From assembly GCF_009730915.1 (NCBI RefSeq), contig NC_052477.1:1302001-1366000 (forward strand): a stretch of DNA of 64,000 nucleotides. The letters run 5' to 3'. Numbering within the stretch: the stretch's first letter is position 1; the number at the start of each line of letters is the position of its first letter. Of this stretch, positions 50,992 through 63,179 are shown one piece after another. This DNA comes from Dioscorea cayenensis subsp. rotundata (taxonomy: Eukaryota; Streptophyta; Magnoliopsida; Dioscoreales; Dioscoreaceae). The notes beneath the pieces are model-generated. The model searched no databases and was not told where the DNA came from. It saw nothing but the letters and a program-made list of their open reading frames with translations. A program made the position numbers and the translations under genes.

Positions 50992-52000
50992 GGAAAACAC
51001 TCTTCGATATCCATTGCAGCTTCAGCAGTCCTCAACGCCACAACGCAAACATGATCTGCATACTGTTCCGTCTGTCACTGAAATGGCGATATTAAGAAAT
51101 TTACATGCGACGATCGCCTGTCGCCGAAGAAGAATAAAATCTTTGATGTATTTTGTATATGTTCAGTGTTTAGAGTATGAATAACTGAGGGACCTAAAAA
51201 TCCTACTTGTTGTGCCATGATACTTTTGTGAATATTTGTGTTTTCATTGGGAAAAAAAAGTCTCATAATATTTGTATGTGGATTTTCTTGGAAAGTTCAT
51301 GGATGGATCTTTTCTGGGAAAGGTTTGAGGCAAAGACTTGTTTTTTTAAACAGATATGCCCTTATAAAGTTGTATAATTACAAAATATATTTATTATTTG
51401 CTTCTGATTTCATGTTACCTTAAATGGTCCACATAAATAAATATATAAAAAAATTGTGATACTCTCCCACTTGTTGAATCACTTGACTATTAGACCATGA
51501 CTTTGTTATTAAAAAAATAAAATCAACTCAAAACCAAAAGACATAATTTTAAAAACTTAATAATTGTTAAAAGTACATTAAAAAAAATCTCCAACCTGAA
51601 TTTAACTACTGGTAGTTATACACTATTCAAAGTCAAGTCTAGTTTCTACCTAACAAACTCAGTTTATCAAATAAAAAAAATTATAAAAACAAAATCAGTA
51701 ATTGTTGCTATATTAATAAAAAAAAAAAATTTAACGTTCCTTTTATTAGAAATAAACAAAAAAAAAATATCTTTAATTATATGAAAATCAAAATCATTTT
51801 ATGCATATATTAGCAAATATTATTTTCATAAGGGTAATTATTTCTTAATAAAACCCTTGTAACTGTTCATAATTATATTTGCAAAAAAAAACCCAAAAAA
51901 AAAAAAGAAGAGAATAAATAAAGATTTGGTGCCCGAGTTTTCCTCGCACTTTCCTGCTGTTTTTTTGTCTCTCCAAATCCCTAATTTTTGAAAATCTTGG
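50992..52000. other. Di19 3' region and spacer before CBP60
   Basis: About 50992-51240 is the likely Di19 3'UTR. Beyond it is A/T-rich spacer with A-runs (about 51718-51730 and 51885-51905). No gene seen. Confidence 0.6.
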
Positions 52001-52496
52001 GTTTCGGATTCCAAATTCCCAAATTGCAATTCGATCTCTCCACGAATCCATGGCTTTGGGGGTCGTCACTCTCATGTCAACGCGCAGTTTCCTCATGCTT
52101 TCGCCCTGCCTTCCTCTCTGCTTCCATGAATCTTCGCCGCATGCTTCAGAGTAAGTTCGTGTTAATCTTGGTCCCAGTCTTCTCCTTTTTAATTTTCCTT
52201 TATTTTTTATATTTTTGAGAATTTGAACTTTTGGATTTGTACTGCGTGCATGAGTATCTCGGGTTTGGATCATTCGATGCTCGAATTTTATTTTTACGAT
52301 GAAAATCGAATCAAAAGCGTGTCTTTTTAGGGTTTTGGAATGAGACTTTTAGACCATTCGCGTGAGAAACACGCTTTCAAGGAAGCTTCTTTGTGATTTC
52401 GATCCTCAGTGGTTGATTCTTTAGATATATATATCTATAGTATCAAGAACTTGGATTGTCAGCTCAATTATTAGGGTTTTTTTTTTTAAGAATCTA

Positions 52497-55277
52497 ATGA
52501 TGAATTTGAAGAGGCCGCATGTAGAGCATGATGATGAGGAGGAGGAGGAGAACTGCTCTCTGGTTCCGGGATCGAAGAGGCCGAAGATATGGATCAAGTG
52601 AGTGTGTTTGATTTAGGGTTTCACTTGTTGCAAGATTGGATTTTGAATTGTTGTTGATTCATTTTCTTATTTTTTATTGCCAGTGCAATGAAAGAAGTGA
52701 TGGGAGCTCAATGTATGCAACGGCACTTGTCGAGGATCGAGCCTTTTCTACGGAGAGTGGTAGGGATGATATTGAATTTTTACAAATTATAATCTAAATT
52801 TGTCTGCCATGAATTCTTGAGAAGTTCATCGAACTGAAATTAATTTCTAGGAGTTCTATGTTTTATTGTTTTTGAAGAAGCTATTGTTCTGTTAGTTCTT
52901 TCAAAAATTTTCTCATATAAAGACTGTTTATTATGATAGGAAATTCATTTCTGGATTATAAATTCATGAATTAGCATGGATTGAATTGATTTATTGATGT
53001 GTTGATGTTACTTTGGTTATTTCTTGGTTACTGATTTACTGCATGATGCTTTTTACACCAGGTGAAAGAAGAGGTTAACAATGCTCTCTGTCGTCATGTC
53101 TCGTTGATCTCCAGGTATTTTCACATCATAAATTAAAATTACTTTAACACGATACCATATTTGTTTTTAATGAGTTGATTTGCATGATACATCAATATGC
53201 TTATTTGAGTTTACTTTCTATTTTTCTGTAGGATGCCTGTTAATCGGATCCAGGGAACTCCAGCTCGAAGTTATCGACTCCTTTTCCGGAGTAAAGTTGT
53301 CACACACTCTTTTCACTGCAAGCAAAATAGAAGCTGAGGACAAAAGCCCTGTTGAGATAGTTATTGTGGATACTATTTCAAATGAGATCATCGCGTCTGG
53401 TCCTTTTGTCTTCGTTGAAGATTGACATCCTTGTTATTAATGGTGATTTTGGTGGTGATGGACAAGAGGAATGGACGGAGGAGGAGTTTGCTGATGGCAT
53501 AGTGCGTGAAAGAGAAGGGAAAAGACCATTGCTCACAGGGGACTTGGTGGTTAGCCTCAATAATGGGACTGGTTTTCTTGGTGATCTAACTTTTACTGAT
53601 AACTCTAGTTGGATTAGAAGTCGGAAGTTCAGGCTGGGTGCAAAGAGTAGGTGCTCTGAAGGAAGGGTTAAAGAAGCAATAAGTGAAGCATTTTTGGTAA
53701 AAGATCACCGTGGAGAATGTAAGTAGATATATGTTTCTTTGCTTTATATTTCACCATTCAAGCTTATTAATTCTGTAGGTAGAGCAGTGGAAGTAAATTC
53801 ATTGACTTCACCATTTTAATCACATTAACTAAACAATGCCTGTGATTTTCTAGTCCTCTTAGAGACATCGATATGACTATGAAACTACATCTCTGCTTGT
53901 TTCAGTGTACAAGAAGCATCATCCTCCATCATTGAACGATGAAATATGGCGTCTGGAAAAGATCAGTAAAGACGGTGCGTTTTGTAAGAGGCTTACCGAC
54001 AGGGGAATCAAAACTGTTAAAGATTTCCTACGTTACCAGAAAATGGATCCAGATGAGCTTCGGAATGTAAGTATTCGATAGTTAATATGATCAGAGAGAG
54101 ACGTGTATAATTTGTATCAAACCTCAATCAACTCTTTTCTTTTTTGTATTTCCCTTCTTGCAGTTACTCGGCGGTGGGATGTCAAACAGGATGTGGGATG
54201 CTATTGTTGAACATGCAAGTGAGTGTCTTCAAGATGGAAAGTATTATTCGTATAGGAATAATGAACATGGGAATGGACTAATCTTCAACTCAGTTTTTGA
54301 TGTACTCCAAGCAATTTTTCCATGAAACTCATGTTCGAACAGATCACCTCAATGCATCTCAGAAGGTGTGCATTCTGATCCTCAAAATTGTTTTCAAATT
54401 ATAAATTTCGTTCTACATTTGTTTTGAGATTTCACCCAACAAGTTAGCCGTTGTTTTGTGATACAATTTTCTTGAAACAGAATAAATAGTTGACATTAGA
54501 TCGCATATCTGTGTAACTACTTACATGCACAAACACGTAAATCATCTCAGGATTCTCGACTAAAAGCAGTGAAAAACCTGTTCTTTTACTCATCTTCTCT
54601 GTAAACTGATTTTGCAGATTATTGTGAAAGAATTGAAACTGCGTGCGTGTAGAAGTCCCAATGAAATCGTTGAATGTGATGAACCATTAGCTGAAAGCTT
54701 GCCTGGTCCTCCATACCAAGACGGCTTTCTTCCTATGTATCATGGTAAAACTATCCTCTGAGAACATTCTGTACTCTAAATTAGCGGCAGACATTGAAAA
54801 GCTTTGGCAACTGAATCAGCTCTGTTAACAGGTTTTCCGCATCAAACGCCTGCAATATGTGATGTTCCATCACAAGGCAACGATGTTCCGATTGTGCACT
54901 ATCCTCCCATGTCATTCCCATCCAATAGCTTCAACATAGGTGATTTTTTTGATGTCCCGACAGTAAGTCCAGACAACAACGGACTTTCGATAGTTTATAA
55001 TTCTAGAGAATGCATGCCCATGGCATCTTCAACTTCAATATTGCACGATGATAATGGATTCATACAAGTAAACACTGGTGGAAGATTGGGCTGCTTTTCC
55101 CGTCCACATAATGTCGGTCCCCCGATTTATTCTGGCAAGTGGAACAAGCAAATGCCGAAGCTGATGGCTGCACTCAGATGGATGTCCATAGGTAAATGCG
55201 CACCAAGTAGAAGAGCTAGATTTCCACCCTTGAACCATGATATGAACGAACTCCACTGGCTAGATTTCCGCCCATGA
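52497..55277 (+). CDS. CBP60: CBP60-type calmodulin-binding transcription regulator, with two apparent frameshifts
   Basis: Eight exons: 52497-52597, 52684-52759, 53062-53114, 53254-53718, 53906-54066, 54164-54365, 54618-54744, 54832-55277. Family landmarks in order: [10 protein letters not shown] near residue 50, [88 protein letters not shown] and DFLRYQKM. The basic amphipathic C-terminal [20 protein letters not shown] is the likely calmodulin-binding helix of CBP60a-f proteins. They are nuclear DNA-binding proteins in salicylic acid and immune regulation. The frame breaks twice, each time by one extra T: in the run 53404-53407 and in 54315-54319. Total exon length is two bases over a multiple of three. 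All splice sites are intact, so consensus errors are as likely as pseudogenisation. A 5'UTR exon probably ends at about 52149. Confidence 0.82.
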
Positions 55278-55300
55278 ACCATGATATGAATGAACATCGC
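55214..55300 (+). repeat. 44 bp tandem duplication at the CBP60 C-terminus
   Basis: GCTAGATTTCC.CCC.TGAACC followed by ATGATATGAA.GAAC occurs at about 55216 and again at about 55260. The second copy is read in another frame and supplies the TGA stop, so the last residues (HWLDFRP) come from the duplicated DNA. Confidence 0.8.
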
Positions 55301-55752
55301 TCGGCCTAATGCCGGAGAACAAGAGATCTTTGCTTTTGCTCTTTTGAAGATTGTGTACATAGAGAAAGCTTTTGTATGTTGATTGTTAAGTTTGTGGCAT
55401 TCTCTTGTGTAATCTTTATTCCAGCACCTTTTTCCTTCATCCTTGGCTTTTTATCCAAATTTTAATAGTCCTGGATGATTCATCAATCTAAATTTCAGAT
55501 TCAATCAAGCATGAATGCACATGCATGGCATGAACAGCTGAAAGAATCACCTAAATAAGAAGTAAAGGCTTGATGCATGCCTTGACTCAATGCATGGATG
55601 GATTCCTGACTTGGCCTCTTCTTTCAAGCTATCTTACCAACTCATGAAGATATGCTCAGGCTCTAATCAAGCTTTATTTAAGTCTCAATCTTGATTAGTA
55701 ATTTCTCATTTATATCCAGAACTAGTTATTTCATCCATTCATAGTCTTCAAA

Positions 55753-56584
55753 ATGCCAATCACTCATGCGGATCTCGTTATGAGACAACGTCGAATCAAT
55801 GAAAACAATGCAAAGCTTGCCCAGTTCCTCCTTGTACTCTCTGTGCTCTGTGGCCTATTAAGCTTCGTTCTTTGCCTCGCCGGTGAAGCGGCAAGATCTG
55901 AGGTATTTAACCGATGATCATGTTTGTACTTCTATTGTATATCTAAGTGTTTCTTCTGGCAGGTATCATGGTTGATCGTTGATCGAGCATGTGCTTACAA
56001 GAACAGCGGGAGGACATCGTTGCTGTGTGGAGTCTTCGCATTCGTGTTGTTGGCAACAGCGATGTTTGCGGAGCATGCTTGCATGCTAATTGCCGTAACA
56101 AGCCCGAAACCTCCAGCAGTGGTACCCTGGACCGCTCCAGAAGACCCTCGACCGTCACATGCCTCCAAAAAACTCACGATACAGGCGTGCGCGCTCATCA
56201 TCGCCACTTGGTATCTTAATCTCGTGAATCTTCACATCATCGATGAAAAATATTATTAACATCATAACCTGTTCCGGCAGGGTTTGCTTTGCCATTGCAG
56301 AGTTGCTTCTGATCATCAGCATTGGCATTGAGTCAGGGCATACGAGTGACTGGCAAAAGGCGAGATTGAGCTGCCCCGCTGTTCGCCCGGGGCTTTACGT
56401 AGCTGCTGGAGTTTTCGGCTTGCTAACTGTTCTCCTGGGAGTAGGCCTTTATCTCACCGCTCTACGGGCACAAAAACTAAACCAAGAAGAAGCTAACATG
56501 CCGCCTTCTAACCCACCTCACTTCATTACTCCAACCGCTCCACCACAAACCGTGCTTGCTAACAAGGCCCCCATCCCTGCTTGA
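55753..56584 (+). CDS. DUF1218 four-pass membrane protein (MWL-like)
   Basis: Three exons, 55753-55902, 55963-56210 and 56281-56584, in frame, 233 residues. Four hydrophobic segments at about 20-42, 65-92, 125-152 and 168-192. Cys residues lie in the loops, notably RACAYKNSG and KARLSCPAVRPGLYVAAG, the latter typical of DUF1218. The C-terminal tail is Pro/Ala-rich. The family includes MODIFYING WALL LIGNIN proteins that alter lignin content, and members tied to vein and leaf development. Which of these applies here is not readable. The gene starts 476 bp after the CBP60 stop on the same strand and converges on the PP2C gene with about 320 bp between stops. Confidence 0.88.
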
Positions 56585-56907
56585 TTTGTATAAAACATTG
56601 TACATGATAACAAAAATTATGACAGTTGTATCTTCCACCATTCTTGAAAAATTTGGAGTTGTCAAAGCTTTAGATGAACAAAAGATGCTTCTTGAGAATA
56701 ATCAGCATGTCGACAGTGTTTCCTTACAAATTCATAGTGGTTAGTAATCAAACTATTGCAAACTTGGCACAGTGGTTAGCTCATCGAACAAATTGAAAAC
56801 GGCGGCAACTTACAATGACAACAAACACATTATTCACCATTTTTTTTTTACTTGAATCAGCAGGACAATACTCAAAACAGAACTGTAGTTTCACGTCATC
56901 CACCCTC

Positions 56908-59489
56908 TCACCTGGATACCGCTGTGGCGCTTGGTCGTTTGCCTTCCATGGCTTCTTTCTTTCTCCGGCATTCCTCACAAAGATAAGGACCCTCCCATGG
57001 CTTAGAAGTGGGTGAACAGAATGGGCTTGGTGAAACAGGTAATCCCTCATTGGGTGCTTGATCCATCTGACAGATTGCACAACGGAAAGTCGATGAATTT
57101 GTCTTGCATGGGAAATCACTTCCCAACCTACAACATGCGAAAGATATCAAGTTAAAGACGAACTTGTAAAATCTGAAACTTTAAGGCAAGAACATGGCTT
57201 ATCATCCGCGATATATTACGCATTATAATAAATGAGCATACACAATCTGTAGAGTTTAACGATGATAGTTAATTCAGAATTAGATAATACAAGCGCGTGC
57301 AATAAAAAGTAATTGAGTGATGATTTACAGCGACATTGGATAACCAATATGGCATCTTTTAAAGGCCAAAGTGAAATCTGAGTGCAAACTTAATACTATC
57401 AATTATAAAGGATAAAGGAGTGAAAAAAAATAGACAAATTATTTCTGAGATCATAGACTAAAAAAGTGAAACTATGTTGTGAACTTAAAATTGGTCAGCT
57501 AAAATTTTATTAACACGGTTACAAATGAGTAATGATGCTAAAGCTAAAGCAAACTGTGAAAAGTTGAGTAATAGTCTGACAAACACATGTGATTGTACTA
57601 AATTCAAATACTTATACTTGGGAGACTGGATTCTGCAAATCTACATCATTTGGTTTTTATTTGCTTTGCTTCACCTGATCCAACCTTTTCCCACTAACAA
57701 TTGATTACAAGTAAGATATTGCTAAACAACAGGCATTTGAGTCTCATTTAAAAAGTAAAATTGAAAATTGAACTAAAGATTTTTGTTTCAACAAATCAAA
57801 AGAGCCAGAAAGTATCAAAATTCTAGTCAATTTAGCCATGGGAGCAAACAATCAAGGTATAGTCAAGTTAGCAATGTCAGTTAAGGTGTCACTAGCTTGT
57901 GATGCATCTGAATTAACATATAAAGAAATAAAATTAATGAAACAAGAAAGCAAACATAATTTACCTCTCTTCTAGCATAGCAGAGCCTTCTTCAAACAGC
58001 TCCTCCACAGATCCAACTGATGAAAGTTTGTTTACCAGCTTACCAACAATATTCTGAGACCTTTTTCCAAATAAAAGAGACCTAAATTTGTTCTGGTTTC
58101 TTCTAGGTGATGACGGTAAGGAAACAGTCTCAGATGGAACAACATCAACCACCAGACATGTTGTGTCATCCTTCAAACCACTTGTTTTCAAAGCTTCCTA
58201 AACAGCACAAGATTCACATGAACTCAGCTATTCACAAACAAATATATCTGAAACAAAATGAAAACCAAATGCTATTAAAATCCTCACCTTAACTACTAGT
58301 TTAGCAGCAAGATCAGCAGGTAGCCCTCGGCAAGACTTGGCAGCCGCCTCAGAGGAAAGAGCATCCCAAATGCCATCAGACGCAATTATCAAACGTCCTC
58401 CAGCACTTGAAAGCTGATGGACCAAGTAACTTAGTACAATAAGAGGTATAAACAGAAACAAAAATTACCAACTAGACTTTAAGAACAAGGCAGGAGAACA
58501 CTCACTTTTACTTGCTTGACATGAGGAATTGGCACGATAAATTCACCCACATCAGTATCCCCAATCGATCTCGAAAGGCACAAGCCACCAGGCCAACATC
58601 GCAGGGGACCAATCTACAGAGCAACCATGGAAAAAAATAAAGCTTAAGATATGAGAAGAAAATCACACTAAAGCCACCAAACATTGAAATCTCTCAGCAC
58701 CTCTTGCCCACCACAAAGGTTTAGCCTCCCAACTTCACCGCCACTCGCAGTCACACGTTCCCTCTCTTCAGCATTCTCTTCAAGCCTATGATCAACAGTC
58801 AACAAAGACACCACCCCATCCCGGGAATCCAGAATACACCTGGAATCACCCACACAACCAACCGTCACCGTTGACCCATCTACCACCACGAGCGTCGCTG
58901 TAGTCCCTGACACCTCCCCTGCCATCTCCACACCGAAAGAGTTAATTTTTCCATTTCCAAACAAACACCAAACCAACAAACAGTGAATCCATAAAGCAAG
59001 ATCGCACCTTTCCGCTGGAAATCAATGTCAGTCTTGACAAATCCAGCAACCAGCGCTCGCGGTAGTACTCGGAGCCACTCTTCTCGACTGATCCCTTGCG
59101 GGATCGCACTCAAAACATGGTCTAATAAATGCTCTTTGGCAAAGACAGCAGCTGACACTCCATTATGCCCGTCAAAGATCTAAGAATATGCACCAATCCC
59201 ATTCATCAGTCCAACTACAGATCCAACAGCCAACAAAACAAAGCGAAATAAACTGAACAAAAGCGAGGAATACCGCGAAGACGGAGAAGGTGGAGGATGA
59301 GTTCCCAGGGACGCGGATGCATTCCGGCTTAATGAGAAAGAGATCCTCGCCACGCTTAGCAAGGTTGGCATGACCAAACCGGACAACAGGCTTCTCCGAC
59401 TTGCTCCCGCGAAGCTCACGGCCAAGGAGAGTAGCAAGCGGTACCATCGGCGGCCTCGCACTCGGATCTGGAGCCACAGTATTCGTCAT
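56908..59489 (-). CDS. Protein phosphatase 2C with C-terminal Cys-rich module (At1g47380/PP2C12-like)
   Basis: Seven exons on the minus strand: 59489-59274, 59179-59008, 58918-58701, 58613-58506, 58413-58288, 58197-57965, 57127-56908. They join in frame to 430 residues. PP2C motifs in order: RGEDLFLIK (about 48), IFDGHNG (73-79) with the metal-binding Asp, SGTTATLVVV, GDSRCIL, DHRLEENAEERERV, GGLCLSRSIGD (211-221), ASDGIWDAL (about 249-257) and KDDTTCLVVD (289-298). After the catalytic domain come EELFEEGSAMLEERLGSDFP and a Cys-pair module (CAIC ... YLCEEC) ending EAMEGKRP, as in the At1g47380 group. It should be a Mn/Mg-dependent Ser/Thr phosphatase; substrates are unknown. The stop lies at a possible donor (CCAGGTGAGAG), so an extra terminal exon cannot be excluded. 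Confidence 0.92.
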
Positions 59490-59859
59490 CTGGCTCCGGC
59501 GTTCCTTCCAATGCCCTAGACGTCCATCAACTCCGCCAACGCCACTCCCCCCGCCACAGATCCCAGTACGCCATTGCAACCGACCAATAGACCAATTGGG
59601 AATCCCAACTCGAAGGTGGAATTGGAGGAGAAGCGAAGAAATCGAATGGAAATCGCACGGATTTGGGGGATTCGAAGGACTTCGCGAGGGATTTGGGGGA
59701 TTCGAGCAACGAATCGGAGTGAAAAAGGTCGGTGTTTTTGAGTCTCGCTGGAGAGACGAAGAACGGGAGCTGCGAATGGACGATATTGCCCTTCTATTGG
59801 ATCTTTTATCTCTTTGGGCCCAGCCCACTTGCTCTCAATACTCTCCCCTGATTTGACCT

Positions 59860-62800
59860 TAATACCCTCTGTAGTGTATTCTTATTTTTTTATTTAAATT
59901 TTATTTTAAATTTATATTTTTTTAAAATATAATATATATATATATAAAATTTTCCATTTGAATTTAGGTTTATGGCATTCGGTTGAAGACACCATAATTT
60001 CACTCCATTTTTTTATTTAATTTTATCTGAAAATATTATAAATTTTAAAATTATATAAAACCATAAAATTTAAATATGTTCGACCACAAAAAGAGTAATT
60101 AGCCTGAATATTGACTGATATGAGACCAGGTTTTTTGAGTATTTAGGTAATTTTAATTATATTTTAAATTTCTTTTAAAACATATATGTAAATTAATAAA
60201 TAATTAAAGCGTGTATGGCTTAATGCGTAATTACGGGAAGAGACGAAGGGCAAGATGGAACACGGGAAGAAGCCTCGGATGCCAGTGAGGGCCGGAGGAC
60301 ACGTGGCGAAATGTGAGTGGAGAGAGGGTGGGATATGAGCGAGCGAGACATGCGGGGACCTGATGACGTGGCCATGTGCGTGGGTGGGACCCATATCAAA
60401 GGGTGGTATGGGCCCCACCCTGTTAGCTGTCAGAGAGGCTTTGACACAAAAGCAAAGAAGAAAGGCCAAGCCCGCTTTTAACGGAGCGCATGTCGCCAAT
60501 ATTATAATATTATTATTATTATTATTTCAATATTATGCTATTTATTTATTTATTTATTTATTTATTGTTACATGATATTTTTATTTTATTTTTGTTAGTT
60601 ATCATATACAGTGTTAATAACTAGCGCTAGAGGAAAACATCAGTATGTTCGGTAACCAAATCAAATCGAATTATCAGTTAATTAAATTAAAATATGTTAA
60701 AAAATAAGAACTAAACTAAATCTAACAACAGAAATTTTTTTATTCGGTTTGATTATTAACTAAAATTTGTTATTTAACTAAAATTATATAAAAAAAATTT
60801 AAATGATTTGTAGTTCAATTAATCGAATTATTTAATTCATAATTTTATTAATCCATCATTATATCATTTTAAACGGATTATAACATATTAAATAATGGAC
60901 TTCTAAATTAATAATGTATAACTTACACAAAAACCTAGCCTATATATATATTTTTTATTTATATATAATTTGGTTCGATTAAACTAAATTTTAAAAAGAA
61001 AAATCGAATACCAAATTATCAATAGAATTGTTACCAAACCAAATCAGAAAAAATTTCGTAATAAAACCAAATTTTTTGTTCAGTTTGGTTGGGGTTTTGG
61101 TTTTTTTATAGAATATAATTCATTAATTTAATATGTTAAAATTTTATATTTTAATTAATTAAAAATTTTATTATAACCTCACATGCGAGACACGTGCCCT
61201 TAACGTCCTGTTCACTCTCGCCCGCAGCTTCTTAAGCTGTGTTTCACCTGCCAACGATGACGTCACGGCAAACGCTGTTTCTCACGCCTTATCGGATCTA
61301 AGTCCGAACCCGATAACTTCCAAACTGATCCGATTCATCTGTTAACTTTACTTTTCAGTCCTCAAATTCCCAATAATTGCTCGAAACTTTATTCTTTTAC
61401 TATTATTCGATTTTTCTTTTTTGCTTTTAATATCATAAAAAGTTCTTCTATATTTTTGTACTCCATAAAATAACAAATTTTAATACAAGTGTAACATTTT
61501 TTTTTTATTTTGACAAATGCGATAAGCGAAGTGAGGAGCATGCACATGGGTTGGGAATTGATCATCTTATTTGTGTGCTCTTGCTTATTGTTACCACCGA
61601 GTTCAATGAAACTTAAACTTCTCCCACTGATTGGGCCGCTTATGCCACTAGGCTATGAGTCTTTTGGCACAAATGTAATAATTTATTTCATGACATTCAA
61701 TAGAGCTTCCCATGGCCTTTCTTCAACCCAGCCTCTTATCGGCAAATCTATGAGTCTATTGATAGATTTCACCTCCCATTACCCTCTTTTGTCGGGCAAA
61801 ACCACTATCACAACAGTGGTAAATCGTAGAGGTGGCAATTCGTGTAAACGTGTCTAATCGTGTAGTGTCAAAATAGAAATATAACACCAAAATGCTAAAT
61901 GCAGATACAACACAATTATTAAAATCGTGCCTGATTTTATAAATGCATGCACGACCCATATATGAAGCATGTAACACAATACGACCCACTTAAATTGTTT
62001 AATATGTAATTGGGTCATGACATGTTACACGACTCACTTAGCACTCTTATAATTGGGTCGTGTAACATGACACAATTCATTTAACTGCATTTACACAAAA
62101 TCCATAAATCAATAATCACAACAATCATGAATTAAATCCAAAATATATTAGTTCAAAATCCAATAAATATGTATCAATATTTAGATACTTAAATTCAACA
62201 TACATAAATACTTAAATATCTAAAACTCCAATATATGTTGGCTAGAATTACTTTCTTACCACTATATTCGTATTAATCGTGTGTTGCACCAGTTGGTATG
62301 ATTACGACATGAAAACTGTTTTAATCTAAGCGTGTTTTATCGTATCAACTCATTTTCGACATGAACCCATTTATACTAAACCCATACACGCTTTAAACCG
62401 TGCCATATCATTTCATGTAATTATATCGATACTCATTTTCTCACCCATAGTACTAAATCATCTCTCAAAACAAACACACTTCTCTGCTCTTAGTTCTCAA
62501 TTCAATGCTCCCCAAGTCATTGAGATTTTTATTCAAGATGTTGTTCGGTCGCACAAATTGTGACCCACTCTTCACTCAAAGTTTTAGGTAAGAAATCTTC
62601 AAACGACAAGATACTGTATTGCTCATGAGCAATGTGTATCATTTCTAATCGAACAACCAAATAACCAAATGAAGGTTCTCAATCGTTACCTCAAAAACTA
62701 TCTTTTATAGGCCGAGTGACACTACAATACAGCATGACTTTCGGGTGATCAAGATGACACCATTTGACCACGAGCATTAAAAAGAGTCAAAGTAGTCAAC

Positions 62801-62940
62801 AAGTTTAAGGATTACATGATGACTTAATAAGGCAATCTTCATGGTAATCTTTATTATGCTTTTCATTTGAGTTAACTAGTAATTAAAGTCACAAACTTTA
62901 CTATATTAGTACATCAGGAGGAATGACAGCTAATTCTTAT
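59860..62940. other. Intergenic DNA between PP2C and PEX11
   Basis: PP2C promoter at the left, then AT-rich DNA with an ATT/TTA run (about 60500-60570). About 60230-60480 is GC-richer with CACGTGGC (60300). About 61190-61330 is GC-rich with a TGACGTCA palindrome and GGATCTAAGTCCG. At about 61830-62450 a transposon-like relic is visible. The 115-codon frame at 61510-61857 has no recognisable domain. Confidence 0.6.
61830..62450. mobile_element. Possible degenerate transposon relic
   Basis: GGTGGCAATTCGTGTAAACG at 61832 is a start often seen in plant hAT-like nonautonomous elements. It is followed by inverted words TGGGTCATGACATGTTACAC and GTCGTGTAACATGACAC (about 62012-62070). No clear ends or target duplication found. 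Confidence 0.3.
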
Positions 62941-62949
62941 TGTCAACAC

Positions 62950-63107
62950 TAACGGATCCAACCTACAAGATCCGCTAAGCCCCTGGTTTCTCAAAGGCGG
63001 CCCAATAACAGCGGCTCAATAACGGATCCACTCTATAAGATCCGCTAAGCCCCTGGATTTCACTGCGGCTCACTAACGGATCCGACCTATAAGATCCGCT
63101 AAAGCCC
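62950..63107 (+). repeat. Three-copy promoter repeat TAACGGATCC...AAGATCCGCTAA before PEX11
   Basis: Copies at about 62950, 63020 and 63074, each TAACGGATCC, eight variable bases (ACCTACA-like), then AAGATCCGCTAA and, in the first two, GCCCCTGG. Within each copy CGGATC and GATCCG are inverted. Last copy ends 73 bp before the PEX11 ATG. Could be a regulatory array or a transcribed leader repeat. Confidence 0.85.
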
Positions 63108-63179
63108 TCTCCTCTCCCGCCCGCCATCGATCATTCGATCAGCGACCGCATTCGCTCCTCGTCGTCTCCGATCATCTCC

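Noticed and set aside
53231-53253. Earlier CBP60 exon 4 acceptor (CTGTAG at about 53226-53231)
   Set aside because: Using it puts the following residues out of frame with the CBP60 sequence [10 protein letters not shown]; the GATCCAG acceptor at 53247-53253 restores the family sequence exactly.
61510-61857. 115-codon frame starting MTNAISEVRSMHMGW
   Set aside because: No start context, domain or neighbouring exons; it runs into a transposon-like relic. Too weak to call a gene.
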